DNA of 64,000 nucleotides from Streptomyces flavidovirens DSM 40150 (GCF_000429085.1 NZ_AUBE01000013.1:144072-208071), one strand, 5' to 3'. Numbered from the stretch's first letter, positions 1 through 9,235 are shown. The notes: generated by a model from the sequence alone, not told the origin. A program made the numbers and translations.

Positions 1-18
1 GCTAGGCTGCGGCACATC

Positions 19-66
19 ATGCGTTACGGGCTGCTCCTCCTTAGCTGCCGCGGCGAGGGTCTGTAG
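19..66 (+). CDS. leuL: leucine leader peptide of leuA attenuator
   Basis: A 15-codon ORF reads MRYGLLLLSCRGEGL and stops at TAG. It has four consecutive leucine codons (CTG CTC CTC CTT) 89 bases before the leuA start. A run of codons for the end product of the downstream pathway is the classic mark of transcription attenuation or leader-peptide control, and leader peptides ahead of leuA are known in Actinobacteria. Scarce charged Leu-tRNA would stall the ribosome in the run and favour leuA expression. The alternative RNA folds were not computed. The upstream promoter is mostly outside the window. Confidence 0.8.
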   Translation: MRYGLLLLSCRGEGL

Positions 67-154
67 TTATAGGCCGACCCCCTCCCCGCGGAGTCTGGTG
101 CTGCAGCGACACCGTCGGCCGTCCCCTTTGCAGGACACCGAGGAGCCCTACGCG

Positions 155-1912
155 ATGAACGCCCCTGTTGGCCGCCCCACGCCGATCACCAACGCGACGC
201 AGCTGCAGAAGCCGTCCGGGATGCCGATCCACAAGTACGGCCAGTACGAGGCCGTCGACATCCCCGACCGCACCTGGCCCGACCACCGGATCACCAAGGC
301 GCCCCGCTGGCTGTCCACCGACCTGCGCGACGGCAACCAGGCCCTGATCGACCCCATGTCCCCCGCCCGCAAGCGCGAGATGTTCGACCTGCTCGTACGC
401 ATGGGCTACAAGGAGATCGAGGTCGGCTTCCCGTCGTCCGGCGAGACCGACTTCGCCTTCGTACGCTCCATCATCGAAGAGGGCGCGATCCCCGAGGACG
501 TGACGATCTCCGTCCTGACCCAGGCGCGCGAAGAGCTGATCGAGCGGACCGTCGAGTCGCTGGTCGGCGCCCGGCGCGCCACCGTGCACCTGTACAACGC
601 CACCGCGCCGACGTTCCGGCGCGTCGTCTTCCGCGGCTCCAAGGAGCAGGTCAAGCAGATCGCCGTGGACGGCACGCGGCTGGTCATGGAGTACGCCGAC
701 AAGCTGCTGGGCCCGGAGACGATCTTTGGGTACCAGTACAGCCCGGAGATCTTCACCGACACCGAGCTGGACTTCGCCCTGGAGGTCTGCGAGGCGGTGT
801 GTGACGTGTGGCAGCCGGAGGAGGGCCGGGAGATCATCCTCAACCTGCCCGCCACCGTGGAGCGCTCCACGCCGTCCACGCACGCGGACCGCTTCGAATG
901 GATGTCGCGGAACCTGACCCGGCGCGAGTACGTCTGCCTGTCCGTGCACCCGCACAACGACCGGGGCACCGCCGTCGCCGCCGCCGAGCTGGCGATCATG
1001 GCGGGCGCCGACCGTATCGAGGGCTGCCTGTTCGGGCAGGGCGAGCGCACCGGCAACGTCGACCTGGTCACCCTGGGCATGAACCTGTTCTCCCAGGGCG
1101 TCGACCCGCAGATCGACTTCTCGCAGATCGACGACATCCGCCGCACCAGCGAGTACTGCAACCAGATGGAGGTCCACCCGCGCCACCCCTACGCGGGCGA
1201 CCTGGTCTACACCGCCTTCTCCGGCTCCCACCAGGACGCCATCAAGAAGGGCTTCGACGCGATGGAGGCCGAGGCGGCCGCCGCCGGCAAGACGGTCGAC
1301 GACATCGAGTGGGCCGTGCCGTACCTGCCGATCGACCCGAAGGACGTGGGCCGTTCGTACGAGGCGGTCATCCGGGTCAACTCGCAGTCCGGCAAGGGCG
1401 GTATCGCGTACGTCCTGAAGAACGACCACAAGCTGGACCTGCCGCGCCGCATGCAGATCGAGTTCTCGCGGATCATCCAGGCCAAGACGGACGCCGAGGG
1501 CGGCGAGGTCACGCCGAAGGCGATCTGGTCGGTCTTCCAGGACGAGTACCTGCCGAACTCCGAGAACGCGTGGGGGCGCATCCAGCTGCGTTCCGGCCAG
1601 ACGACGACCGACACGGACGGCCAGGACACGCTGACCGTCGAGGCGGTCGTGGACGGCGTCGACACGGTGCTGACCGGCACCGGCAACGGCCCGATCTCGG
1701 CCTTCTTCGAGGCGCTGGGCGCGATCGGCGTGGACGCCAGGCTGCTGGACTACCAGGAGCACACGATGAGCGAGGGCGCGAGCGCCCAGGCCGCGTCGTA
1801 CATCGAGTGCGCCATCGACGGCAAGGTGCTGTGGGGCATCGGCATCGACGCCAACACCACGCGCGCGTCGCTGAAGGCAGTCGTTTCGGCCGTGAACAGG
1901 GCCACGCGCTAG
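155..1912 (+). CDS. leuA: 2-isopropylmalate synthase
   Basis: First committed step of leucine synthesis: acetyl-CoA plus 2-ketoisovalerate gives 2-isopropylmalate in the cytosol. The 585-aa protein has the catalytic TIM barrel with DLRDGNQAL (metal-binding Asp) near residue 55, the HPHND metal-binding histidines near residue 265 and the GQGERTGNVDL signature near residue 300. A C-terminal allosteric domain (about 430-585) is expected to bind leucine. Length fits the long, yeast/actinobacterial type. ATG 155 is chosen over the GTG at 98 because AGGAG lies 9 bases before it and family proteins start near MNAPVGRPTPI. It is controlled by the leader peptide just upstream. Confidence 0.97.
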   Translation: MNAPVGRPTPITNATQLQKPSGMPIHKYGQYEAVDIPDRTWPDHRITKAPRWLSTDLRDGNQALIDPMSPARKREMFDLLVRMGYKEIEVGFPSSGETDFAFVRSIIEEGAIPEDVTISVLTQAREELIERTVESLVGARRATVHLYNATAPTFRRVVFRGSKEQVKQIAVDGTRLVMEYADKLLGPETIFGYQYSPEIFTDTELDFALEVCEAVCDVWQPEEGREIILNLPATVERSTPSTHADRFEWMSRNLTRREYVCLSVHPHNDRGTAVAAAELAIMAGADRIEGCLFGQGERTGNVDLVTLGMNLFSQGVDPQIDFSQIDDIRRTSEYCNQMEVHPRHPYAGDLVYTAFSGSHQDAIKKGFDAMEAEAAAAGKTVDDIEWAVPYLPIDPKDVGRSYEAVIRVNSQSGKGGIAYVLKNDHKLDLPRRMQIEFSRIIQAKTDAEGGEVTPKAIWSVFQDEYLPNSENAWGRIQLRSGQTTTDTDGQDTLTVEAVVDGVDTVLTGTGNGPISAFFEALGAIGVDARLLDYQEHTMSEGASAQAASYIECAIDGKVLWGIGIDANTTRASLKAVVSAVNRATR

Positions 1913-2083
1913 CACTCGGTTCTCCGGTTCCGGGAGGTTCCCGAACGCCGGGCGGGCTGTTTTTCGGCCACGCCCGGCGTTTCTGCCTGCCTCTCGCGCC
2001 GACAGGGTGCTGACGGGACATCACGGATGTGGCTAACATCACGGCAACGCGGCAGAGTTGCCGGAGCGTTTCGGAGGTGCGAC

Positions 2084-2779
2084 GTGCTGCTGGTTCGAGG
2101 GCGGAAACAATGCGTATGGGGCATTCGCACCGCGTGGAACACCGTCGGCGACGGTGACTTCTTCTGCCCGGACTGCGGCGGCGACCGCAACTACCGGCGC
2201 CGTACGGGCCGCAGGCGCTTCACCGTTCTCGGCATTCCGCTGCTGCCGCGCGGTTACGTCGGCCCGGTCATCGAATGCGCCGCCTGCCAGACCCACTTCG
2301 GCACCGAGGCACTCGACCACCCCACCACCGTCCGCTTCTCCGCGATGCTGCGCGACGCCGTCCACACCGTCGCCCTCGCCGTCCTCGCCGCGGGCGGCAC
2401 GTCCTCCCGTACGGTCAGAGTCACCGCCGTCGCGGCCGTCCGTGCCGCCGGGTTCGACGACTGCACCGAGGACCAGCTCACCACCCTCATCGACGCCCTC
2501 GCCGCCGACACCGGACGCCTTCCCGGAGCGTACGAGGGGACCCCCGAGCCCTGCGGCGCCGCGCTCGCCATCGAACTGCACGAGGCACTCGAACCGCTGG
2601 CCCCGCACCTCGCCCCCGCCGGCCGCGAATCGATCCTGCTCCAGGGCGCCCGGATCGCCCTCGCCGACGGCCCGTACAGCCCCGCCGAGCGCGAGGTGCT
2701 GACGATCGTCGGCGGGGCGCTGCTGATCTGCCCGGACGACACGGCCCGGCTGCTGGCGGCGGCCCGTACGCCGTCCTGA
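2084..2779 (+). CDS. zinc-ribbon TerB-family protein
   Basis: A 231-aa cytosolic protein of unknown exact role. The N-terminus has two CxxC pairs (CPDC near residue 26 and CAAC near residue 62), which form a zinc ribbon. The C-terminal half is helical and resembles the TerB fold, with a final DGPYSPAERE segment like the acidic TerB repeat. TerB proteins are linked to tellurite and stress responses through metal sensing, but no ter operon is nearby. GTG 2084 is preferred because GGAGG lies 6 bases upstream; longer starts have no ribosome site. It ends 13 bases before the convergent fprA stop. Confidence 0.7.
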   Translation: MLLVRGRKQCVWGIRTAWNTVGDGDFFCPDCGGDRNYRRRTGRRRFTVLGIPLLPRGYVGPVIECAACQTHFGTEALDHPTTVRFSAMLRDAVHTVALAVLAAGGTSSRTVRVTAVAAVRAAGFDDCTEDQLTTLIDALAADTGRLPGAYEGTPEPCGAALAIELHEALEPLAPHLAPAGRESILLQGARIALADGPYSPAEREVLTIVGGALLICPDDTARLLAAARTPS

Positions 2780-2792
2780 ACGTCCGCCCGGC

Positions 2793-4163
2793 TCAGTCCT
2801 GAGGCGCCGCGCTCGCCCGCAGCATCGCCTCACGCTCGACGATCTTCACGCGCTCGCGGCCCTCGGCGGCGCCCAGCGCGCGCTCCGCGCTGTCGAGGCG
2901 GTGCCAGCCCTCCCAGGTCGTGTACGGGACGTCCTTGCCCGCGAGGAAGTCCACCACGGCGTCCTCGCCGGGCGCGGCGGGAGCGGACAGACGGCCGGCG
3001 CGGTGGTCCTCCAGGAGGTTCGCCACCGTCTCGTTGGCGTCGCCCTTGGTGTGGCCGATGAGGCCGACGGGACCGCGCTTGATCCACCCGGTGACGTACG
3101 TCGACTGAAGGTGCTCGCCCGCCTCGATGACGCGGCCGCCCTCGTGCGGGACCGTACCGGTGGTGAAGTCGAAGGGCAGCTTGGGGAGTTCGTCGGAGAG
3201 GTAGCCGACCGCCCGGTAGACGGACTGCACGTCCCAGATCTGCGTCTCGCCCGTGCCGGTGACGTTGCCCGTACCGTCGAGCCGGGTCCGCTCGGTGCGC
3301 AGGCCGACGACCCTGCCGTCCTCGCCGACGACCTCGGTGGGCGACTCGAAGAAGTGCAGGAAGAGCTTGTGGGGGCGGTCGCCGATGTCCCGGATCGCCC
3401 AGTTCTCCAGCGTCTTGGCGACCATGTCCGCCTGCTTGTTGGCGCGGCGGGTGGCGATGCTGCCGTCGTCGTAATCGATGTCCTCGGGGTTGACGATGAC
3501 TTCGATGGTGGGGGAGTGGTCGAGCTCGCGCAGCTCCATCGGGCTGAACTTCGCCTGGGCCGGTCCGCGCCGTCCGAAGACGTGGATCTCGCGGGCCTTG
3601 TTGGCCGCGAGACCGTCGAAGACGTTCGGCGGGATCTCGGTCGGCAGCAGTTCGCCGGCGGTCTTCGCGAGGATGCGGGCCACGTCCAGGGCGACATTGC
3701 CGACCCCGAGGACGGCGACCTTCTCCGCGTCGAGCGGCCAGGTGCGCGGCACGTCCGGGTGGCCGTCGTACCAGGACACGAAGTCCGCGGCGCCGTAGGA
3801 GCCGTCGAGCTCGATGCCGGGTATGTCCATCGCCCGGTCGGCGCTCGCGCCGGTGGAGAAGATCACCGCGTCGTAGAACGCGCGCAGGTCGTCCAGACCG
3901 ATGTCGGACGGGTAGTCGACGTTGCCGAAGAGCCGGATCTGCGGCTTGTCCAGGACCTGGTGCAGGGCGGTGATGATGCCCTTGATCCGGGGGTGGTCCG
4001 GGGCGACGCCATAACGGATCAGCCCGAAGGGCGCCGGCATCCGCTCGAAGAGGTCGATGGACACGCCGGGGTCGGCGGCGGCGTCGGACTTCAGCAGGGC
4101 GTCTGCGGCGTAAATGCCGGCGGGACCGGCGCCGACGATCGCGACCCTCAGGGGGCGGGGCAT
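2793..4163 (-). CDS. fprA: ferredoxin-NADP reductase (FprA type)
   Basis: A 456-aa flavoprotein of the adrenodoxin-reductase family that passes electrons between NADPH and ferredoxin, for example for P450s. An FAD-binding GAGPAGIYAAD motif lies near residue 12, followed by GLIRYGVAPDHPRIK, a hallmark of this family. The NADPH-binding segment VLGVGNVALDVARIL is near residue 153. The C-terminal GWIKRGPVGLIGHTKGDA segment also fits FprA and adrenodoxin reductase. Length is normal. The ATG at 4163 gives a complete FAD motif. The gene is monocistronic, convergent with the TerB gene and divergent from recO. Confidence 0.93.
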   Translation of the reverse strand: MPRPLRVAIVGAGPAGIYAADALLKSDAAADPGVSIDLFERMPAPFGLIRYGVAPDHPRIKGIITALHQVLDKPQIRLFGNVDYPSDIGLDDLRAFYDAVIFSTGASADRAMDIPGIELDGSYGAADFVSWYDGHPDVPRTWPLDAEKVAVLGVGNVALDVARILAKTAGELLPTEIPPNVFDGLAANKAREIHVFGRRGPAQAKFSPMELRELDHSPTIEVIVNPEDIDYDDGSIATRRANKQADMVAKTLENWAIRDIGDRPHKLFLHFFESPTEVVGEDGRVVGLRTERTRLDGTGNVTGTGETQIWDVQSVYRAVGYLSDELPKLPFDFTTGTVPHEGGRVIEAGEHLQSTYVTGWIKRGPVGLIGHTKGDANETVANLLEDHRAGRLSAPAAPGEDAVVDFLAGKDVPYTTWEGWHRLDSAERALGAAEGRERVKIVEREAMLRASAAPQD

Positions 4164-4321
4164 TGGGGGGTTTCCCTTCGGGTGGCGACAACTGTCTCGT
4201 GCGTCACCCTAGGCAACGAAATGCCGGGTCAGGTACTTGACCCCTCCCTATGACCCCATAAGCAGCTCTTATGAGTACCCAAAGGCCGCCTTGATGACCG
4301 AGCCTGGGCGAGAATGGGCGC

Positions 4322-5068
4322 ATGACCCTGTTCCGCGACGACGGCATCGTGCTGCGCACCCAGAAACTGGGTGAGGCGGACCGCATCATCACGTTGCTCA
4401 CGCGCGGTCACGGCCGCGTACGTGCCGTCGCGCGCGGAGTGCGGCGCACCAAGTCGAAGTTCGGGGCCCGGCTGGAACCCTTCTCGCACGTCGACGTGCA
4501 GTTCTTCTCACGCGGCAGCGAGCTCGTCGGGCGCGGCCTGCCGCTGTGCACCCAGAGCGAGACGATCGCTCCGTACGGCGGCGGAATCGTCACGGACTAC
4601 GGCCGCTACACCGCCGGTACGGCGATGCTGGAGACCGCCGAGCGGTTCACCGACCACGAGGGCGAGCCCGCCGTACAGCAGTACCTGCTCCTCGTCGGCG
4701 GCCTGCGCACCCTCGCCCGCGGCGAGCACGCGCCGAACCTCATCCTCGACGCCTTCCTGCTGCGCTCCCTGGCCGTCAACGGCTACGCGCCCAGCTTCAA
4801 CGACTGCGCGAGATGCGGACTGCACGGGCCGAACCGGTTCTTCTCGGTCGCCGCGGGCGGCGTCATATGCGGCGACTGCCGGGTGCCCGGAAGCGTCGTA
4901 CCCTCGGCGGAGGCCGTCGGACTGCTCAGCGCGCTGCTGACGGGGGACTGGGAGACGGCGGACAGCTGCGAGCCACGGCACGTCCGGGAGGGCAGCGGAC
5001 TGGTGTCGGCGTATCTGCACTGGCACTTGGAGCGCGGACTACGCTCGCTGCGGTATGTGGAAAAGTGA
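4322..5068 (+). CDS. recO: DNA repair protein RecO
   Basis: The 248-aa mediator of RecFOR recombination repair. It loads RecA onto SSB-coated single-stranded DNA and anneals strands. The N-terminal OB fold begins MTLFRDDGIVLRTQKLGEAD, and the RGVRRTKSKFGARLEP stretch near residue 40 is typical of RecO. A four-cysteine zinc site (CARCG near residue 161, CGDC near residue 181) lies in the C-terminal half. It is followed after 20 bases by uppS, and the two are probably co-transcribed. Confidence 0.96.
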   Translation: MTLFRDDGIVLRTQKLGEADRIITLLTRGHGRVRAVARGVRRTKSKFGARLEPFSHVDVQFFSRGSELVGRGLPLCTQSETIAPYGGGIVTDYGRYTAGTAMLETAERFTDHEGEPAVQQYLLLVGGLRTLARGEHAPNLILDAFLLRSLAVNGYAPSFNDCARCGLHGPNRFFSVAAGGVICGDCRVPGSVVPSAEAVGLLSALLTGDWETADSCEPRHVREGSGLVSAYLHWHLERGLRSLRYVEK

Positions 5069-5088
5069 ATTGAGGGAGAGAGAAGCTC

Positions 5089-5916
5089 ATGGCACGACGC
5101 GGGATTCTGGGCCGTAACCGGCGCGAGTACAAGACGCCGGAACCGCACCCGTCCGGCGCGCGGCCGCCGAAGATCCCCGGCGAGCTGGTCCCGGAGCATG
5201 TGGCGGTCGTCATGGACGGCAACGGCCGCTGGGCGAAGGAGCGCGGGCTGCCGCGCACCGAGGGCCACAAGGTCGGCGAGGGCGTCGTCCTTGACGTACT
5301 CAAGGGCTGCCTCGAGATGGGCGTCAAGAACCTCTCCCTGTACGCCTTCTCCACCGAGAACTGGAAGCGCTCCCCCGAGGAGGTGCGCTTCCTGATGAAC
5401 TTCAACCGGGACGTCATCCGCCGCCGCCGCGACGAGATGGACGAGCTGGGCATCCGTATCCGCTGGACCGGGCGGATGCCGAAGATGTGGAAGTCCGTTG
5501 TCCAGGAGCTCCAGGTCGCCCAGGAGCAGACCAAGGACAACGACGCGATGACGCTGTACTTCTGCGTCAACTACGGCGGGCGCGCGGAGATCGCCGACGC
5601 GGCGCAGGCCATCGCGCGCGATGTCGCGGCGGGCAAGCTCGACCCGTCGAAGGTCAACGAGAAGACCTTCGCGAAGTACATGTACTACCCGGACATGCCG
5701 GATGTGGACCTCTTCGTACGCCCCAGTGGCGAGCAGCGCACCTCCAACTACCTGATCTGGCAGAGCGCGTACGCCGAGATGGTCTTCCAGGACGTCCTGT
5801 GGCCCGACTTCGACCGCCGCGACCTGTGGCGCGCCTGCGTCGAGTACGCCTCCCGCGACCGCCGCTTCGGCGGCGCCGTCCCGAACGAGGAGCAGCTCGC
5901 CGCGGGCAGCATGTAG
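5089..5916 (+). CDS. uppS: isoprenyl transferase (undecaprenyl diphosphate synthase type)
   Basis: A cis-prenyltransferase that condenses isopentenyl diphosphate onto an allylic primer to make the lipid carrier for cell-wall synthesis. The 275-aa protein has the catalytic Asp in VVMDGNGRWAKERGLPR (about residue 44), the YAFSTENWKR segment near residue 85, and the RPSGEQRTSNYLIWQSAYAE signature near residue 210. The N-terminal basic extension of about 35 residues is common in actinomycetes. The start ATG follows a GGGAGAGAGAAG ribosome site. It lies directly after recO. Confidence 0.95.
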   Translation: MARRGILGRNRREYKTPEPHPSGARPPKIPGELVPEHVAVVMDGNGRWAKERGLPRTEGHKVGEGVVLDVLKGCLEMGVKNLSLYAFSTENWKRSPEEVRFLMNFNRDVIRRRRDEMDELGIRIRWTGRMPKMWKSVVQELQVAQEQTKDNDAMTLYFCVNYGGRAEIADAAQAIARDVAAGKLDPSKVNEKTFAKYMYYPDMPDVDLFVRPSGEQRTSNYLIWQSAYAEMVFQDVLWPDFDRRDLWRACVEYASRDRRFGGAVPNEEQLAAGSM

Positions 5917-5959
5917 CGGGGCGCTCAGGCGATCCCGGCGGCATCGCCCGGCGTACGAC

Positions 5960-5999
5960 AGCGGGCCCGCACCGGTTCAAAAACCGGTGCGGGCCCGCT
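5960..5999. terminator. bidirectional terminator between uppS and zur
   Basis: AGCGGGCCCGCACCGGTT is mirrored after a four-base loop by its exact complement, an 18-bp perfect stem. It sits between the convergent uppS and zur genes, so it probably ends both transcripts. Confidence 0.85.
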
Positions 6000-6010
6000 C
6001 TCGTACCGCC

Positions 6011-6430
6011 TCAGACGCTTGCCGCGCACTCCACGCACGTGCCGAAGATCTCCACGGTGTGGGCCACGTTGACGTAGCCGTGCTGGGCCGCGATGGCCTC
6101 GGCCCACTTCTCCACCGCGGGGCCCTCGACCTCGACGGCCTTGCCGCAGACCCGGCACACCAGGTGGTGGTGGTGCTCGCCGCTGGAGCAGCGCCGGTAC
6201 ACCGCCTCGCCCTCGCTGGTGCGCAGTACGTCGACCTCGCCGGCGTCGGCGAGGGACTGCAAGGTGCGGTAGACCGTCGTCAGCCCGACCGAGTCGCCCC
6301 GGTGCTTGAGCATGTCGTGAAGCTCCTGCGCGCTGCGGAACTCGTCCACCTCGTCGAGCGCCGCCGCGACGGCGGCCCGCTGCCGGGTGGACCGGCCACG
6401 CACCGGGGATGGGGTTCCCGCAGTCGTCAC
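6011..6430 (-). CDS. zur: zinc uptake regulator, Fur family
   Basis: A 139-aa zinc-sensing repressor. An N-terminal winged helix (TTVYRTLQSLADAGEV near residue 45) is followed by the histidine-rich HHHHLVCRVCGK segment and a C-terminal CVECAASV, which together supply the structural and regulatory zinc ligands. The GTG at 6430 is chosen because AGGAGG lies just upstream; the longer reading has no site. The gene follows znuB after 65 bases, so it may be read from the znu operon, from its own promoter, or both. Linkage to zinc transporter genes favours Zur over Fur or Nur. Confidence 0.93.
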   Translation of the reverse strand: MTTAGTPSPVRGRSTRQRAAVAAALDEVDEFRSAQELHDMLKHRGDSVGLTTVYRTLQSLADAGEVDVLRTSEGEAVYRRCSSGEHHHHLVCRVCGKAVEVEGPAVEKWAEAIAAQHGYVNVAHTVEIFGTCVECAASV

Positions 6431-6495
6431 AGGTGCCTCCTCTGGTCGCCCGTACGTATGTCGGGCCATTCTGCCAGGTCGCCGCCGAGTGCCGG

Positions 6496-7410
6496 TCAGA
6501 CCTTGGCGCCGTTGGCGGAGCTGGTGCCCTGCGGCAGTCCGCCCGCCTCCACGCTACATCCCGGCCCCGACCCGGCCTCCGCGTCCCTCAGCGCCCGTGC
6601 CCGGCGCCTGGCGAGCGGTGTGGCCAGCGCGGTCAGTACGAAGAAGACAGCGATGGCCAGCAGCACGATCGTCGCGCCCGGCGGCACTTCGTACTCGTAC
6701 GAGGTCACCGTGCCCGCCAGCGTCACCGCCGTGCCGATGATCACGGCCACTGTGAACGTGACCTTGAACGACCGGGTGATCTGCTGCGCCGCCGCCACTG
6801 GCACCACCATCAGCGCGCTGACCAGCAGCAGTCCGACGACGCGCATCGCCACGGTGACCGTGACGGCCGCGGTGACGGCGATCAGCAGGTTCAGGGCGCG
6901 CACCGGCAACCCGGTCACGCGGGCGAACTCCTCGTCCTGGCTGACCGCGAAGAGATGACGTCGCAGACCGATGGTGACGAGCATCACAAAGCCGGCGAGC
7001 AGGCAGATCGCGGTGACGTCCTCGTCCGAGACGGTCGCGAGCGAGCCGAAGAGGTACGAGGTGAGGTTGGAGTTGGAGCCGTTCGGCGAGAGGTGCATCA
7101 GCATGACGCCGCCCGCCATGCCGCCGTAGAAGAGCATCGCCAGCGCCATGTCGCCGCGCATGCGCCCGTACCAGCGGATCAGTTCCATCGCGACGGCGCC
7201 GACGATCGAGACGAGGGCGGCCATCCACACCGGATTGGCGCTGAGAAGGAAGCCGAGGCCGACTCCGGTCATCGCGACATGGCCGATGCCGTCGCCCATC
7301 AGGGCCTGGCGGCGCTGTACGAGGTAGATGCCGACGGCGGGGGCGGTGATGCCGACGAGGACGGCGGCGAGCAAGGCCCGCTGCATGAAGGCTGTTTCGA
7401 GGATTTCCAT
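6496..7410 (-). CDS. znuB: zinc ABC transporter permease
   Basis: A 304-aa inner-membrane permease of the ABC-3 (ZnuB/TroC) family, with about eight hydrophobic segments. The N-terminal region RRQALMGDGIGHVAMTGVGL is the conserved loop that contacts the ATPase. It forms a complex with the ZnuC-type ATPase, whose gene ends 2 bases before this ATG, and it receives zinc from the ZnuA lipoprotein. A hydrophilic tail follows the last membrane segment. The order znuA-znuC-znuB-zur supports zinc as substrate. Confidence 0.92.
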   Translation of the reverse strand: MEILETAFMQRALLAAVLVGITAPAVGIYLVQRRQALMGDGIGHVAMTGVGLGFLLSANPVWMAALVSIVGAVAMELIRWYGRMRGDMALAMLFYGGMAGGVMLMHLSPNGSNSNLTSYLFGSLATVSDEDVTAICLLAGFVMLVTIGLRRHLFAVSQDEEFARVTGLPVRALNLLIAVTAAVTVTVAMRVVGLLLVSALMVVPVAAAQQITRSFKVTFTVAVIIGTAVTLAGTVTSYEYEVPPGATIVLLAIAVFFVLTALATPLARRRARALRDAEAGSGPGCSVEAGGLPQGTSSANGAKV

Positions 7411-7412
7411 GA

Positions 7413-8186
7413 TCAGGTCAGCAGTCCCGTCCGGACGGGCTCGGAATCCGAGTGCGGGTGTACGTGGTCGTGGCCGGGCAGCGCGTGCTGGCCCAGCGAC
7501 TCCGGGGGCGGCCCGTCGTGGGTGACGCAGCCGTCGCGCAGGACGACCGCGCGGTCGATCAGGGGTTCCAGGGCGCCGAGTTCGTGGAGTACGAGGAGCA
7601 CGGTCGTACCGGCCACGACCTGCTCGCGCAGCGTCGAGGCGAGGATCTCCTGGCTGGTCAGGTCCACACCCGCCATCGGCTCGTCCATGATCAGCAGCTC
7701 GGGCTCGGAGGCGAGCGCGCGCGCTATGAGGACGCGCTGGTGCTGGCCGCCGGAGAGGGCGTTCACGGAGTCCTTGGTGCGGTCCGCGAGCCCGACGAGC
7801 TCTATGGCGCGGTGCACGGCGGCGCGGTCGGCCTTCGAGGGCCAGCGGAGCTTCGTACGGGAGAGGCGGCCGGAGGAGACGACCTCGTACACGGTCGCGG
7901 GAACGCCGCTCGCGGCCGTGGTGCGCTGCGGTACGTACCCGACGCGCGACCAGTCGCGGAAGCGGCGCAGCGGCGTACCGAACAGGTCGACGGAGCCGCC
8001 GGTGAGCGGCACCTGGCCGATCACGGAACGTACGGCCGTCGACTTTCCGGAACCGTTGGCGCCGAGCAGCGAAACGACCTCACCGTGGTGCACGGTGAGG
8101 TCGATGCCGCGCAGTACGGGGCGCGAGCCGAGCGTGGCCGTGGCACCGCGCAGGGATATGACGGGCTGCTCTGGCTCTGGCTTCAT
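7413..8186 (-). CDS. znuC: zinc ABC transporter ATP-binding protein
   Basis: A 257-aa ABC ATPase. Walker A is GANGSGKST (near residue 43), the signature is LSGGQHQRV, and Walker B is LLIMDEPMAGVD. The switch histidine lies in VLLVLHELG. ATG 8186 is chosen because GGAGG lies 8 bases before it; a GTG at 8225 overlapping the znuA stop (GTGA) would add 13 residues and cannot be excluded. It powers the ZnuB permease. Confidence 0.92.
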   Translation of the reverse strand: MKPEPEQPVISLRGATATLGSRPVLRGIDLTVHHGEVVSLLGANGSGKSTAVRSVIGQVPLTGGSVDLFGTPLRRFRDWSRVGYVPQRTTAASGVPATVYEVVSSGRLSRTKLRWPSKADRAAVHRAIELVGLADRTKDSVNALSGGQHQRVLIARALASEPELLIMDEPMAGVDLTSQEILASTLREQVVAGTTVLLVLHELGALEPLIDRAVVLRDGCVTHDGPPPESLGQHALPGHDHVHPHSDSEPVRTGLLT

Positions 8187-8221
8187 GGCTCGCGCCTCCG
8201 ATGGTGCCGGGGTGATCAGGT

Positions 8222-9214
8222 TCACTTGGCGCCGAGGGCCTTCTCCAGCGCGGCGAGGTTGGACTCCATGACCTCGATGTAGTTATCGCCCTTCGACTTG
8301 TCCGTGATTCCCTCCAGCGGGTCCAGGACATCGGTCTTGAGGCCGGTGTCGCCCGCGAGGGTCCTGGCGGTCTTGTCGCTGACGAGCGTCTCGAAGAAGA
8401 CCGTGGTGACCTTGTCGTCCTTGGCGATCTTCTGGAGGTCCTTCATGCGGGAGAGGCTGGGCTCGGAGTCGGGGTCGAGGCCGCTGATGCCCTCCTGCTT
8501 GAGGTCGTAGCGCTCGGCGAGGTAGCCGAAGGCGGCGTGGGTGGTGATGAACGTCCGGGTGTCGGTGTTCTTCAGACCCTTCTCGAACTTCGTGTGCAGG
8601 CCGTCGAGCTTGGTGGCCAGGACGTCGGTGTTCTTCTTGTACGCCGCGGCGTTGTCGGGGTCGGCCTTCTCCAGGGCCTTGCCGACGCCCTTGGCGACCT
8701 CGGAGTACTTCACGGGGTCGAGCCAGATGTGGGGGTCGCCGGCGGCTTCGGCGTGGTCGTGGCCTTCTTCTTCGGCGTGCTCGTCCGCGTGCTTGTCGCC
8801 CGCGTGCTCGTCGTGGCCGACCTCGGTGCCGTGTTCTTCGAGGTGGGTGAGGCCGGCGGCGTCGACGGTGTTCTTCACACCGGACTGCGCGACCGCCTCG
8901 TCGACGGCGGGCTGGAGGCCCTTGAGGTAGAGGATGAAGTCCGCTTCGCCGAGCCCGGCGGTCTGCTTCGGGCTGAGCTCCAGATCGTGCGGCTCCACGC
9001 CGGGCTTGGTGAGGGTCGATACGGCGACGTGCTCGCCGCCTATCTCCTCGGCCAGGTACTGCATCGGGTAGAACGACGCCACCACGTCGAGTTTGCCCTC
9101 GCCGTTCTTGTCGGCGGCGCCGGAGGAGGAAGAGCAGGCACTGACGGCCATCAGGCCGAGCGCTACGGCTCCGGCGGCAGCGGCGGTGGGTATGAGGCGT
9201 CGTCGTACGTTCAT
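8222..9214 (-). CDS. znuA: zinc ABC transporter substrate-binding lipoprotein
   Basis: A 330-aa cluster A-I metal-binding lipoprotein. After the basic start MNVRRR comes a hydrophobic stretch ending in the lipobox LMAVSAC, so the mature protein is lipid-anchored outside the membrane. A histidine- and acid-rich loop (about residues 125-155) precedes the metal-binding GDPHIWLDP, a hallmark of zinc-binding ZnuA proteins. It is the first gene of the znu operon. The start could be ATG 9214 or ATG 9223 two codons upstream. A Zur box lies 22 bases upstream of ATG 9214, so zinc should repress it. Confidence 0.93.
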   Translation of the reverse strand: MNVRRRLIPTAAAAGAVALGLMAVSACSSSSGAADKNGEGKLDVVASFYPMQYLAEEIGGEHVAVSTLTKPGVEPHDLELSPKQTAGLGEADFILYLKGLQPAVDEAVAQSGVKNTVDAAGLTHLEEHGTEVGHDEHAGDKHADEHAEEEGHDHAEAAGDPHIWLDPVKYSEVAKGVGKALEKADPDNAAAYKKNTDVLATKLDGLHTKFEKGLKNTDTRTFITTHAAFGYLAERYDLKQEGISGLDPDSEPSLSRMKDLQKIAKDDKVTTVFFETLVSDKTARTLAGDTGLKTDVLDPLEGITDKSKGDNYIEVMESNLAALEKALGAK

Positions 9215-9235
9215 GACACCCATTTTCAACAAAAT

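Noticed and set aside
41..1915. Long open frame on the minus strand across leuA, and similar long frames opposite ppdK, glyS and nirB
   Set aside because: High third-position GC leaves complementary frames open. The translations are Arg/Gly/Val-rich without known motifs, while the plus-strand genes have clear family motifs and ribosome sites.
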